Origin: Acanthococcus lagerstroemiae
Lineage: Eukaryota > Arthropoda > Insecta > Hemiptera > Eriococcidae
NCBI GenBank assembly: GCA_031841125.1
Contig: CM063112.1
Coordinates: 65,864,057-65,928,056 of the forward strand
Direction: 5' to 3'
DNA: 64,000 bases
In this document: piece after piece, positions 11,401 to 22,143 of the stretch
Position numbering within the stretch: the stretch's first letter is position 1
Layout of the letters: each line of letters opens with the position of its first letter
Notes under the pieces: model-generated
The model's input: only the letters and a program-made list of their open reading frames with translations
Told to the model about the DNA's origin: nothing
Database searches by the model: none
Translations under genes and position numbers: made by a program

Positions 11401-14400
11401 GGTATTTAATTTAACTGTAAAGCTAACCCATAGGTGAGGGATAGAAACTTAGATTGCGTTGTTTGATATGCCCTCCCGATCATTTGTGCCAAAAAGACAC
11501 GTTATGACTAATATTTTCCATAGTCGGTTACTAATTCGCCTCTACTAAAAACACAGATACAAAAAAATAAAAATATAAAAGTCAGCTGTTTTCGGTTTCG
11601 TAAATTTCATTTTCTTAGTTGAAATGTTGATATTAAAACTGAAAATCGTGTGAGATAATACACTACGTGACGAAGGAATTGATGTCGCTCAGTATATATT
11701 CCTTTGCTTAATTTTTATGTCGCCTGGTGCAGTCTGTTGTAACCTCATAACGTCATAAGTTGTAAACCAATGAACTCTTGAACAAAAGAAAATTATCTGA
11801 CTACTTGCGCACTCTGTAGTTGGTATCAACGTATCAAAAATGGTTGACTGAGCAACAATACTTAACTAAGTTGATACTGATTAAAAAAGAATTGAAAATC
11901 GCATTCGTAATTACATCATTATACGTGAGTATGGCTATGCGAATAACTTATACCCCGCTCGCGATCTTTTTAGTTGGGCTAAACGAAACTCTTCCATCAC
12001 ATGAACCTTAACAAAATGTGGAACAAATTAGTTTTTTTTTTTTTTGTTTTTTTTGTGAAAACCTTAATAATTCCATATTTACGAAAATTGAATAACCTTT
12101 CATTAACCTACGTGAACTATGTGGAGACCTTTTTCCTGTTAGCCAACTTTTCCGGCGGAGGGGTGTTTAGCCTCATTTCCAGAAAGTGTTTAAATTACAT
12201 TAGATGTCCATCATTAGTCGGCTAAAATCGACTTTTTGGACTGGGCAACCCTTTCCCTTGACTTTACAACCAACGTTCACTTATGCCTCTATTTTTATAA
12301 TTCGATAATTGAAACAGAAGATAAGAAGGTGACATGTAGCCGGAAATAATATACAGTAATTTCTATGCATTCGAATATTTATTTTATTTTATTTTTTTTA
12401 TTTTTTACATTTGCAAATAGATAGAAACGTAGAATTTTTAACAAGTTATTTTGGTGGACTGTTCTGGCAACTATCAACAGTGTTAATAGTAGCGGAAGTA
12501 TGGGATAATGTGGAAAACGTAAAATTTTAGACTTGCGAATATACTTGCAAATTTGAACCAGATTCTGAGCGAGAAATGTGTTTCTTCTTATCAAATCGAA
12601 ATTTGAACAATTTTTATTTTGTTGGTCAAATAAATGAATGTTGGTTGATCCGTCAATATTGTTCGTGCAAAATTTCTAAATACCGAAGTGTAAAAATTTC
12701 GTAGTCATTGAATATTGATTGGGCAAAATTTTTACATGACCAGCTCTGGAATTTCTTTGTTATATCTCCTTTCTGCTGTGATTCGTCCTTTCAAAAATTT
12801 TGTTAAGAGACTGGTTACGGCCCTGGAAATGGAATGAAAAAATGCTTTTTTATCTTATTTTATTGGCCGTGGCATTACTTATGTATTCCCGTCTTTCTTT
12901 TAGATTTCTCAGATGTTTCGAATATTTTTCATCAACTCTCATACTTTTTTCCTGTGTATAAATCAAGGAGATTTGTATTGCTTTAAAGTGAAGGTCACCC
13001 AAAAACTACTAACCTCTCAGACTTATTATTTAATAATAATAATAATGTATATTTCAATTCCCTCTGTCACAGCCGGTTGGCCAATTACGACACTACTGTT
13101 GTTATATACCATATGGACTGGCCTTCCTAATAACTACGCTCATACGAGCTGTGCTATCGGATTGTTCGCGAGATGTGAAGATTAGGACCCATGATGCTAC
13201 TTAGGATAATGTCGTATCATGCATGGATAACTTCTTATTCCCGCCGGTCCATCTAAGATTTAGACCAGTTCCAAAAACTACCCATCGCTCGGACATGCTC
13301 TTATCTTGAAAGCCTGTCCATTTAGTATGTAAGGCTTACGCATATACTCCTCCTACCTCTCTATGAAAAATTGGAACAGTAGATCTAGCAGCATCGGTCT
13401 ATGTCGCTCAGTTTAGTTTAGCGTAGTTTGTCATTTGCTTCGCAGATAACTTCCATTCTGTTCATATCATCTTATTTTATTTTGTGCCATTCCCCAGTAA
13501 TGGCTTGTCACCAAGGGAAATTATAGACTATAACTTTTGTATCAAAATAATTGATCAAGGAGGCCTATGTCCCAGTGGGTGGACCGAAACATCTGTTTCA
13601 AGGCTGTATTTATTAAAATTTATTTATTTATTATTTTCTTTTGTAGACGTAGATTACTTACTATTTCCAGGGTAACGTATAATAATTGATTTTTTAAAGG
13701 ATTTTGAGCGGGAATTGAAAGTAGATAAAGTACGTAAAGAAGACTTGGATTCGTTGACAAGCGGCTGGAACGAAGTTGCAATGGGTATGTAACGGCTGTA
13801 CCTATATTTCCTTATACCTTGGTACGACATACGTACCTACATCTAAATAATATCTGTCGTTTGTTTTCTTACTAATTATTCCGGAAACAATGTTCGATAA
13901 TAATACTTTCGCGTAAGAAGTATTCGTCATTTAGCAGTAAGCTAACAACACCGCCAAACAAGACGCAATAGTTGACCGATGCGGAACATCACAGTATATT
14001 GTGTACTTTCGAATTCAAATTTGAAAAGAAAAGCAGCGAATCGAACTACCTATAAGAACTTAGAAATATAATTGATAGTCATATCTACTGATAATAATTT
14101 TACTATAAAATACCGAATTATTCCGTCCACAACCATTCCCTTGCCTAGCGAGTTTCTGATATGCTAGCGAATCCTTGACGAGTGATTTAGACTGTTATGC
14201 CTCTTTTCAGATTCAACTCCGGTTGATATTGCTACCTACGAAGCTCCTATTCTAGATGCTGAACCCGATATATCCAGCGGAGTAGCTGGCGCTTTGAGAA
14301 TGGCCATTAGTAAAGGTTATATTCAAACTGAAACTGAAAAAAGGCCTTCAGCCGCTTCAAGAACTGCACATTTACAAGCTCAGAACTATTCCATCGAAGA

Positions 14401-17400
14401 TAAAGCACATTCTTTGTAAGTGTTCCAAAAAATAAGTAACTCGGAGTTCTGACGAGAATTTGAGGGAAGCGAGCGTTGAATTTTCAGTTTGAAATATTCG
14501 GTTTCTTCCTGGGTAATACATATAGTCGCTGTGTGGCCGACTGGTAACGTGCCCGCTTCGCAATCCTTGCATCTTTGATTCGAGTCCCGCCAACGCCGGG
14601 AGGCAAGTGATACTCGAATAACTCCCACTAACATCCTGGCGAACATCGAGACTACAGTATCAGTGGAGGTGGAAAGATAGCGCGCCCTGAAACCCCGCTA
14701 GTTTGAACGAACAAGGCTTTTCAGTCTTACCTCTAGATCAGAAAAATTCAGTATTGTGCATGTACATGTCGTGGATAGCTTACCCAACGTTGCGAAAACA
14801 AGCGGTTAGTAAACGAGCTGTGTCTGCGCACTCTTCGGCACAGAGAAGGACGTTCTGACGCAACAAACTGTGGGGACAGCAATGGCAGACTACTCTGTTG
14901 AACCTGCGTAAAAAAAAATCGCGCAACTACCCAAAGTCCATAAGATACGGCACCAAGAAGGAGTACTGCGCTACGTGACAAATTTTAATTTGCAAATTCA
15001 TAAATTCATTTTCAAGTTCGGAATAAGCCACTTTGTCAATTCGCACGTGATTCGCATCTAAAATAAGTATAAGGAATACATGTACTTCCATGAGGAACCA
15101 TCACAACATTATCTACTTGTCTTTTTTATTTTGAAAATATTTCGTATTATTACTTCCAAATTCGTATTATCTCATCAACTGTGCCTTCAGGTCTCTGACG
15201 CGATGCCCAAAAAGGTGAATTCCAGATTCTGAGGTGCGGTGTCGCGAGACTTATTTCGGCATGCTTGCATCGCCATACCCGGTTTTAAACATTATTTCGC
15301 CATTTGATCGTCGTTATTGAATTTTGTTATCTTCTGTAATTTGCCTTTCTAGACATTCCATTTTGACATTATCCGAAGGGAGAAAATTCATGTCAGTAAC
15401 TCGGGGTTGAGAATTAGAATCGCGTAATTCACTTTTTCTAGCTTTTACACGAAATGTAAAATAATAATGTAGTCGGCATTTTAAAGATGACGAAACTTCG
15501 TTGGTTTTGTATGGGATTAGGATTCTCCAGTTCAATTATTTTTTGTTCACTTTACGACGCGTAACTCTTTCGATTACTTTTGAACTACTAAGTAATTATT
15601 GGTAGAAAATCGACTGCGGAAATTTTCAGTTTAGAATGACCCAACGAAAGAGGAGAAAACAACAAAGAAAAACAATACCTAATTTATCATAGCGACTGAT
15701 GCGAGGGCATGACTTGGAAAACACTGGCTCTGGCTGTCTTTGGAAAGATGCAGTTTTTTCTTTTATGCCTGTTAATAACACAACCCAACAGCCAAAAATT
15801 CTCCGATATATCAATAGATGATTCTACAAGTATGTATTTTGAATGCTGAATTAATTGCCGAGCCTAATTTTTCGCAAAGGGCTCGATTTATTTCAAACGG
15901 ATATAAAAAGATGCTACAAAAATTCCCTGAATGTTCCCTTGTTTGATCATTCTGAAGTACGCAAAATGGACGCACTGCAACTAATGCGAGCAGCTGTGCA
16001 ACTAAAAACAAGCGTCTTCCAGCGAGCTCCGCAGTATCATCTCTGGTAGTGATAAGGCGGCTCTAAGGGGAGGGATAACGGACAGCCATTTTGATTGCAA
16101 GAAATAAACATACCTCGTGTTGAGACTTGAGAATGAGAAATCGTATAGATGCTGTTCTTGCAATCAAAATGGCTGTCCGTCATACCTCCCCATAGAGCCG
16201 CCTTAGTAGCGATTCCCAGTAAACAAAAAATTGCGTGTGTGGATGAACGTCTACCTCCTGAGATGATTTTTTTCGGGACCCAATGTTATCAGTTCGTCGT
16301 GTTTTGTTGTTTGGCGACGCGATCGTTTACGATTGTAAGGATGACGCTGTAATTAAACCTTGTTTGTTTGAAAAACGTGATAAGCAAAATCGTCGAAGTT
16401 GAGAATCGAGATGTAAACTATCGGACATTTTCGTTATCAATAGCTATCGATAGCTTTGGTGGGAAATATCGATAGTATCGATAGTTTTTTCGTCGTAGTA
16501 AAACCATTTAAATAATAAATATGAGTACAACGAAATGACAACGAGGCTGCTAAAGTTGTATTCAATTGTAGAGACTAGAGAGATTTTCAAGTTTTATTTC
16601 TAATCCAATATGCTCCTGATAAATTTTGTACTTACAGGATTAAATTTTGTGTACATTTTAGTACGTCAATTCCGTCTTGTGAAATTTCTATTACCAATGA
16701 GCTAGCTCACTCCACTAATCCGAGGATATAACTTCTGAAAAAATATATAATATATAGAATGATGTATTTTCAAATTTTTATGTACAAAATGCAACCATTA
16801 TATATGATGAAACAAGATCAGCCGATAGACAACGATAGTTTCGCCGTTATCGATAGTTAATGATAGATACGAACTGCCGACAGTTATCGATAGTATCGAT
16901 AACTTTTGCATCTCTAGTTGAGGAATCGTCGGTTTTCAAAGTGCGCCAACTCTTCTTTGAGTAAACCTAAGTACGAATTTTTTTAAAGATAATTAGGGAA
17001 ATTTTATTAGCTTTCCGAATATATAAATAATGAGGGGTCATTGAGCTCGTTTTATCCAGGAAAAGTAATTTTTATGAAAAAAGTCGTAAATGTGAATGGG
17101 CGGGTAATATGGGCATACCTATCTGAATGAATTTATTCATTCACAAACGGGACAAGAAACGAAATTTATCATTCTTATGCATCATGCCTTGGCGACATCG
17201 TAAGACATTATGACTTTCATTAAATTGTCGTTCTTTGAAGCTTGTTTACTCTTTCTTTTGTTTTCAGAAGTTTCGAGAGAAAAAGGTGTATTATCAGTTG
17301 TACCCTGAATCACCTATTGCTAAAATACTGTCCCCTCTCCTCTATGAGATAATAATGTAGAAAAAATCAATCACCGAAAAAAATGATGTCTTCCGGATTC

Positions 17401-20250
17401 CTTTCCCCCTTTTTTCAGCGTTACAGAAAAAATTAAACACCCATACCCATATTATATGCCTTTTGACTTTAATATGAGCCACCCAAGCCTGTTTTCATTT
17501 GGTTCTGGGTGGCTGTAAATTGACTTTCTGAAGTGTTTATGCATATATTCTGATAGTACGTTGACATTCCCGCTTAGGAGGCCCATATTACCCGTCGGTA
17601 CCTTATATGTCGATGTATGTTTTATGCATATAAGAAGTCACTCAGACCACCCCAGTGCGATAAATCTATAGTTAATGTACGGGAGAGATCTTGTCCGTGT
17701 ATATTTTGTCAATAATGGGAGGGGGGGGGGAAGATGGGTCACAGTTTACAAAAAAAAAGTTTGTTTAATTTTAGTCCAAGTTTACCAAAATAAGTGAACT
17801 CGTTTGCAAACTTTCTTCAAACTTACCGATACGTTCATAAAATTCAAATTCGAGATTGGTTCACTTTTGTTGATAAAGTATATGTTCGATTCCAGTTTTC
17901 TAACTGAATTTGCTCGTATGGTCGGGAAGTTTGGGTTTACGTTTACCAAAAATCGATTGGTTCGAGTTTCGTTCAAATTCACCGAAGAAAGCAAAACGCG
18001 TTCGTGAACTGGACTTATATACTTGGAACTCTATAACTGAACGCCGTCACTCTGTCTTACCGATAAACGTTTGTTTTCCGCTAACTTGAACATTTCTTGC
18101 CAAAGGAAGATAGTAAAGAATAAACTGCTAACAAAAGTCATGGTTCTTGCCGCTATCTGAACGGCGGTGCCAAATTTACGGATCGTAGTACCTATATCAG
18201 CGATAGGGTCCCGTCCGTCTTGAGCGGCGCGGCTCGGCGTTGCGCGTCTTTTCCCGCGCGCTTTGAGCATTAAAAATTACGGAGGTAAACTCTAAAGTAT
18301 TTTGATGACTGATTCAACTACACATTACCTCTCCGGTTAGCGTTAGTTTTCCAGTCTGTTGAAATGCAAATACTCACCTGAATTATTGTTGTACTAGGGA
18401 AGATGACAAACACGCGAGAAGAGAACGATATAGCGGTCCAACTTCCGAGTTCAAAGAAAAAGAAGGCTACAAACCGAATGTGAAATTGGAGTATATCGAC
18501 GACGAAGGTCACTTATTATGCGCTAAAGAAGCGTTTAGGTAATTACGAAACGTCGAATAAAAACTGTCCTGTAGTTATTGACCGCGATTTTTTAATTTTT
18601 TTCTTTATTCTTTTCGAGTAAACCATAAATATATAAATAATTCGCTGACATTACTATTAGAATTAATTTATCCTAGATTCATAGGAGACTCATTATGCAT
18701 CCGAACACATTTTTACAGATATTTATCGCATAAATTCCATGGGAAAGGTCCTGGAAAAAATAAAATAGAGAAAAGAATGAAGAAAGGAGAACAGGAAGCG
18801 GTAAGTAATTCGACAAATATTTTATGCTGTACCTAAAACATTTTGTCACGAACAAACTAGTAAATAGTAATGATTTTCTTGAAGTCGTTCTGCTTCTGTT
18901 TTTAATATCGTCGGTTAGCGTTGTTCTCCTTTGATTGTGTAACGTATACTGATTCATGGTATTTTGAAGCAGGGATAGAAAAATCATACAAATAATGTTA
19001 ACGGTTATTGGTTGGTTACGATTATTTAATGAATATGGTTGGTTATCGGTTGATAATGGTTATTAGTTAAAGGTTTTTCGGGCATAGTTAACGGTTATCT
19101 TATGGTTATTATTCTACAGGTACCCCGAGCAAAAAAGAAAGAAATAGGGGGGGGGAAATGATTGAAGTGATTGTTTGGTTATTAGATGATCTCTATTTTA
19201 TTTTTTAGTTTTTGTTCCTATATATTCGTAAATTATAATTTATAAAGTATATACAATACAAAAAATATTGGACTAGACTTTATAACAATTAAAAAAAAAA
19301 AACAACCTAAATTTATGCAATTCAAGTGCTTGTTGTTTCAATAATGCAACGCAAATAATTGGTAACAAAAATAACCAAAAATTCGATCATTAGCTAACAT
19401 TTGATGATTATGTAATATTATTGGAAAAATACGGTCAGCGATTATGGTTGGTTGTGGTTATTAGTTCTCTTTTGAGTTCAGGTCAAGGTTACGTTATTGT
19501 TTCTGTGCGTTTAGCGCTTATTTACGGTTATTTTACCATTATTATTCTGTTTTGGCTGACTGCGATCGTATCAAAAGTATTATGAGCTTGAACTACATAT
19601 TTATCAGGACTATCCTTAGACAATAGAGAATGGACTGGTAATAGTGATAAGAATTACACAGGTTTAAATGGAGCACCGTTAAATGTAAACAAAGACAATT
19701 TGCCCTGTTCGTAGTTATATCTATATAGTATCTGTGTAGTTATAGGGGACGTTAGATTTCTTCAAGGCAAATTGCCTTTATTTACATTCAACTTTTCTCG
19801 ACTATTACCAGTCCATATAACGTAGTTATATCTATATAGTCAAAGGGACTATCAAAATATAGTACTGCATCGTAATGTAATTATATCTATGACAAATGGG
19901 AGTTGCTGCGTTGTATCAGCCAAATCGTCAGTTTAAGAAAACTGAATCGCGTGTTAGTTCATCGAGGATTAATTCTTTAGTTTTTGTTTTCAAGGTTAAT
20001 TCCATTATTATTAACAACCGTTTAGGCAGTTGCCTGACAAACAACCTACTTTCTCGATGATATTAATTTTTAGTTTTATAGCTGCATCTACAAAATATTA
20101 ACTAGGTACCTACTGATTGATTTATAGCTAATGAAACAGATGAGTTCCACCGACACACCCCTGAGCACCCTCAAAATGTTACAACAAAAACAGAAAGAAA
20201 CACAGTCACCGTTCGTTGTTCTTAGCGGTAGCAAACATGGTCATTCGTAA
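5276..20250 (+). CDS. SART1: SART1: U4/U6.U5 tri-snRNP-associated protein 1, C-terminal part in nine exons (5' end outside window)
   Basis: SART1 (yeast Snu66) is a nuclear protein of the U4/U6.U5 tri-snRNP needed for pre-mRNA splicing. The joined exons are 5276-5450, 7120-7325, 7427-7557, 10205-10357, 13700-13784, 14211-14415, 18398-18538, 18719-18800 and 20128-20250. Every junction is GT..AG and in phase, giving 432 residues and a TAA stop. Family blocks appear in the expected order: a basic helix with SEYYTEQE, a lysine-rich stretch leading to [19 protein letters not shown] followed by [29 protein letters not shown], and a C-terminus with SSTDTPL and FVVLSGS. Metazoan SART1 is about 800 residues, so the N-terminal half should lie upstream of the window; I found no such exon in 1-5275. 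The stop at 20248 overlaps a good donor (GTAAGT at 20247), so a short extra last exon is possible. Family identity is firm; exon ends come from reading frame and splice consensus only. Confidence 0.9.
5826..5922. repeat. 48-bp tandem duplication
   Basis: Two adjacent copies (5826-5873 and 5874-5922) of a unit containing CGTTTTGTACAAAAACG, which is itself nearly palindromic, followed by GTTCGGCTAATAAT. It lies in the first SART1 intron seen. Confidence 0.8.
6325..6404. other. GC-rich insert beside repeat copy B
   Basis: A short GC-rich block (CCAGGGGGGG, TTTGCCCCTTGCG, CCCAAAGGGCC) in otherwise AT-rich intron. Its short inverted pieces can fold. It runs straight into the dispersed repeat and may be part of the same element. 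Confidence 0.45.
6405..6502 (+). repeat. Dispersed repeat 'TTTTACCGACTTTTCG', copy B
   Basis: The same sequence as 1505-1602 with a few changes, followed by a poly-T run at 6508-6534. In the SART1 intron. Confidence 0.75.
7120..7325 (+). CDS. SART1: SART1, second visible exon
   Basis: It continues the basic stretch (KIRKVKPL) into TADDLLSDL, the counterpart of the family's basic-to-ADDLL segment, then an acidic tail with EPYDE and MDID. The donor is GTTTGT at 7326. The start could be written as 7115 if the upstream exon ends at 5445, giving the same product. Confidence 0.85.
7427..7557 (+). CDS. SART1: SART1, third visible exon
   Basis: The acceptor TTTCAG ends at 7426 and the donor is GTACGT at 7558. 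The exon encodes an acidic segment ([11 protein letters not shown]) and a helix ending SSDEK. In family members a further KKLE-type stretch follows here; it is absent from the next exon found, so a small exon between 7558 and 10204 may have been missed. Confidence 0.82.
7558..10204. other. SART1 intron with tandem array
   Basis: The intron between the third and fourth visible exons. Apart from the array at about 8975-9700 I see no gene or named repeat. A missing small SART1 exon could be here. Confidence 0.6.
8975..9700. repeat. Diverged tandem array, about 143-bp period, five units
   Basis: The marker TCAGTTTTAC (or close variants) ends at 9020, 9164, 9307, 9450 and 9591, a spacing of 144, 143, 143 and 141. 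A second marker, ACTCAAGT or TCTCAAGT, repeats at a fixed offset before several of them. Units are heavily diverged elsewhere. Confidence 0.7.
10205..10357 (+). CDS. SART1: SART1, fourth visible exon (EFCRTLG block)
   Basis: This exon carries the most diagnostic family block: [17 protein letters not shown] followed by DIPTYG and AGNREE. The acceptor is AG at 10203-10204 and the donor is GTGAGC at 10358. It has phase 0 at both ends. Confidence 0.9.
10358..13699. other. SART1 intron, no gene seen
   Basis: A 3.3-kb intron. It holds the inverted repeat at 10818-11050 and poly-T runs; nothing else is recognisable. Confidence 0.5.
10818..11050. repeat. Inverted repeat, probable MITE
   Basis: GGATAACAAAAGGGACCTTAG at 10818-10838 is matched by its reverse complement at 11030-11050 with two differences. 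A third, looser copy (ATAACAAAGGGGCTTAGG) lies at about 10698. No clear target duplication was found. Confidence 0.6.
13700..13784 (+). CDS. SART1: SART1, fifth visible exon
   Basis: It starts after TTAAAG with DFERE, which follows the EELMDFER position of other SART1 proteins, and ends with a SGWNEV segment. The donor is GTATGT at 13785. It leaves phase 1, which the next exon satisfies. Confidence 0.85.
14211..14415 (+). CDS. SART1: SART1, sixth visible exon
   Basis: The acceptor is CTCTTTTCAG ending at 14210 and the donor is GTAAGT at 14416. It encodes the segment with [19 protein letters not shown] (counterpart of the family's ILDEEPIVNRGLAAAL block) and ends at SIEDK. A tRNA-derived SINE begins about 110 bases into the following intron. 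Confidence 0.88.
14525..14700 (+). mobile_element. tRNA-derived SINE
   Basis: An RNA polymerase III internal promoter is visible: an A-box-like TGGCCGACTGG at 14534-14544 and a B-box-like GATTCGAGTCCC at 14577-14588. They are 43 bases apart, as in tRNAs. The surrounding sequence does not fold into a proper acceptor stem, so it is a SINE head rather than a tRNA gene. The 3' body and end are not defined. Confidence 0.65.
16055..16203. mobile_element. 149-bp hairpin MITE with TA flanks
   Basis: The arms 16055-16102 and 16157-16203 are reverse complements over about 47 bases with only three or so mismatches (AGGCGGCTCTA at the tips, GCCATTTTGATTGCAAGA at the inner ends). TA lies on each side (16053-16054, 16204-16205), as for Tc1/mariner-type elements. 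Confidence 0.85.
16406..16916. mobile_element. hAT-like non-autonomous element, 511 bp
   Basis: The ends are TCGAGATG (left) and CATCTCTA (right), inverted with one difference. They are flanked by GTTGAGAA at 16398-16405 and GTTGAGGA at 16917-16924, an 8-bp duplication with one change. Both subterminal regions are packed with ATCGAT palindromes. There is no transposase. Confidence 0.75.
18398..18538 (+). CDS. SART1: SART1, seventh visible exon
   Basis: The acceptor is GTACTAG ending at 18397 and the donor is GTAATT at 18539. It encodes [10 protein letters not shown], then [15 protein letters not shown] and KEAFR, one of the best conserved parts of the family. Confidence 0.9.
18719..18800 (+). 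CDS. SART1: SART1, eighth visible exon
   Basis: It encodes [12 protein letters not shown] followed by EKRMKK, the conserved basic segment near the C-terminus. The acceptor is TTTTACAG ending at 18718 and the donor is GTAAGT at 18801. Confidence 0.9.
18801..20127. other. SART1 intron with GGTTA-rich segments
   Basis: The segments 18985-19120 and 19435-19560 are made of degenerate TAACGGTTAT and GGTTGGTTA words. An imperfect hairpin lies at 19630-19821. No coding sequence seen. Confidence 0.5.
19630..19821. repeat. Imperfect hairpin element with duplicated 20-mer
   Basis: ATGGACTGGTAATAGT at 19630-19645 is repeated inverted near 19800-19816, and the inner part ATGTAAACAAAGACAATTTGCC pairs with GGCAAATTGCCTTTATTTACAT. 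The 20-mer CGTAGTTATATCTATATAGT occurs at 19710-19729 and again at 19821-19840. Probably a MITE. Confidence 0.6.
20128..20250 (+). CDS. SART1: SART1, last visible exon with stop codon
   Basis: It encodes [12 protein letters not shown], a QQKQK segment and [12 protein letters not shown], then TAA at 20248-20250. Other family members end a few residues later. Because the stop lies inside TC|GTAAGT, the transcript may instead splice at 20246 into a further tiny exon, which I could not identify. Confidence 0.82.
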   Translation, partial: LMKQMSSTDTPLSTLKMLQQKQKETQSPFVVLSGSKHGHS

Positions 20251-21753
20251 GTAACGTATTTATATTTTTACCCCTGCGCTCATTTTGAAAAGGTTCATTT
20301 AGTCGATCGTGTATCACAGAGTGTAAGTAACCGACGCAAGTAGAAATGTATAAAGCATTTTTTCTTCTCTCTTTTCCTTTCAAATTGATTTAAGTTTATT
20401 GCCAAGTTGTAAATTTTTCCCCCCGTTGTTGGTCTGTAGCTCCTGGAAGTTAAAGAAAAAGAATTTCTGTTGCCATTGTAAAATTAGCATCGTTAAATTT
20501 TCAAATTCAGACGTATAAATATAACCCTGAAATGGTAGGAAAAAATATTTTATCATACTGATGTTGTGTTGGAAATTTCTTTTTTTTTAAAATTACGAAA
20601 TTACACGGTTTTAGTGTGCCTGTATTCGATGACTTGTTTTCCTTTTTGAATGCACTGTATGATAATTTGACTTACCCTGTTACCATCCTTGATAGGACTG
20701 AAATACAAACGCTATAGATGCTATTTGTTATTCCAAATCTAAAATACATATTCAATGACGCATTTTTAACGTCGCAGGTTTTTCAGAAAGTAGAGGTTTT
20801 CGTCGTTCCGCCCTCTGATCTCGAATTCTAACGAAGTGCTAGTAAATTCTCAATTTATTGTTCTCGGTTGTGCGAGTACATTTGATCAAATTGTGACGCA
20901 ACAAGTGAAAAGATACCGCAACTTATTTGAAGGCATTAGAGATTTTGTCGTTTCTGTAAAAATGATATTTTTTCTCAACAAAACAATGAAAAAGTTCATC
21001 TCTAGGTACAGAATTCGATTTTATAAGAATGTCTAGAAGTGGAATTACAAAAAAATTTATTTTGAGGAAAATGTATTTTACTAAGGGGAAAGTCCACGTT
21101 ATTTTTCCGGCATTTTCCCACTTTCCTGTGAAATCATAATTTTAAGTTGTGGGCTGTGGTTCTTTTTCGCTTGTCGCGTCATAAATCGACAAAAACGATC
21201 TTACATACCCATAAATTATCGGATAAATGTTATGGTTAGTCATTAGCATAAATTTTATGTTAATTTATGATCGTTTTCAAAATATTCAGCTCATAAGAAA
21301 ATAGTAAAGATTTTTATGCCATACGTACAGTAGAAAATGGCTCATTATGAAACAGTTTTCCGGGGAAGAAGGGCACTGAGTTCGCCAAAGTGGGTGAGAA
21401 AAAAAGAAACAGGGAGAGAAAAACCAAAACAGGGAGAGAAAACGGAGAAAACAAAAACAAAAATGGTGTCTTATCTCTTTTTTAACTAATATGTTATAGT
21501 TTTGAAGTTTTTCATCATGATGATGTTATTTGATTTCCTTTTTCAATTAAATTCTTAAATATTCATTTACTTTGGAGTTGATATTTTCATGAAGAATGTG
21601 ATATTTGTCATATTGCGTGTAAAATAGAATAATCATCAAATTAACGTAAAAAATCCAATTGCAAACAGACACAAATAGCAATTATAATGGAGCCACAAAC
21701 GTTCATGTTACTTTTGTACTTATGGCATAAAATATCGTATGCACCACAGGAGT

Positions 21754-21794
21754 GAAGTGATCGTTCGCACTCGTCGCGAAACGATCACTTCTCT
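21754..21794. repeat. Short hairpin
   Basis: GAAGTGATCGTTCGC pairs with GCGAAACGATCACTTC across a few bases. The flanking ATGCAC and GATGCAT extend it loosely. A foldback end or small MITE. Confidence 0.55.
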
Positions 21795-21880
21795 CCCTCG
21801 ATGCATAATAATTATACTATGCTTAATTCGAATATTTCGTGCAGATTCTGTGGGAAAAAATTCCGTCGTTAAGATTGTAA

Positions 21881-22143
21881 AGCTGGGTCCAGATAAACGA
21901 ATACGTAATGAATGTTTGTTGCTTGATACAGACTCCATTCATCGTCACCAATCCCTTTGTTTTCGTTTAAAAAAAATAATAATAAATAAATAAAGACGTC
22001 AAAATGTATCAGCCAGCCGCGAATGCGAATCGAGCATTCGTACGTACTTGTATTAACGTTCGCAGTGCTATTTTTCCTGTCTAGGTGACATGTTCGCATT
22101 ACGTGTTCGCTTACGCGGTACATTTGTTCGTTTGGACCCAGCT
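21881..22143. mobile_element. Harbinger-like MITE, 263 bp, TAA flanks
   Basis: The ends AGCTGGGTCCA (21881-21891) and TGGACCCAGCT (22133-22143) are perfect inverted repeats, loosely extended by AAACGAA-type sequence. TAA lies on both sides (21878-21880, 22144-22146), the 3-bp duplication typical of PIF/Harbinger elements. It has no coding capacity. Confidence 0.85.

Larger units (their letters stand above)
14416..18397. other. SART1 intron carrying three mobile elements
   Basis: A 4-kb intron that contains a tRNA-derived SINE, a hairpin MITE and a hAT-like element, each listed separately. The remainder is unassigned. Confidence 0.6.

Noticed and set aside
14534..14590. Possible tRNA gene
   Set aside because: A- and B-box-like words are present but acceptor and anticodon stems do not pair; better explained as a SINE head.
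16430..16520. TATCGATA cluster as a DREF-controlled promoter
   Set aside because: The words sit at the ends of a transposable element deep in an intron, so they are first of all element termini.
17760..18005. GTTCACTT/AGTGAAC-rich stretch as another hAT element
   Set aside because: Words resemble those of 23079-24226 but no terminal repeats or target duplication could be found.
18985..19560. GGTTA-rich block as telomere-like repeat or hAT element
   Set aside because: Words are degenerate, period is irregular, and candidate ends did not give a matching duplication.
21970..22000. AATAAATAAATAAAG as a SART1 polyadenylation signal
   Set aside because: It lies within the Harbinger-like MITE, 1.7 kb beyond the stop codon; a simple repeat is the easier explanation.
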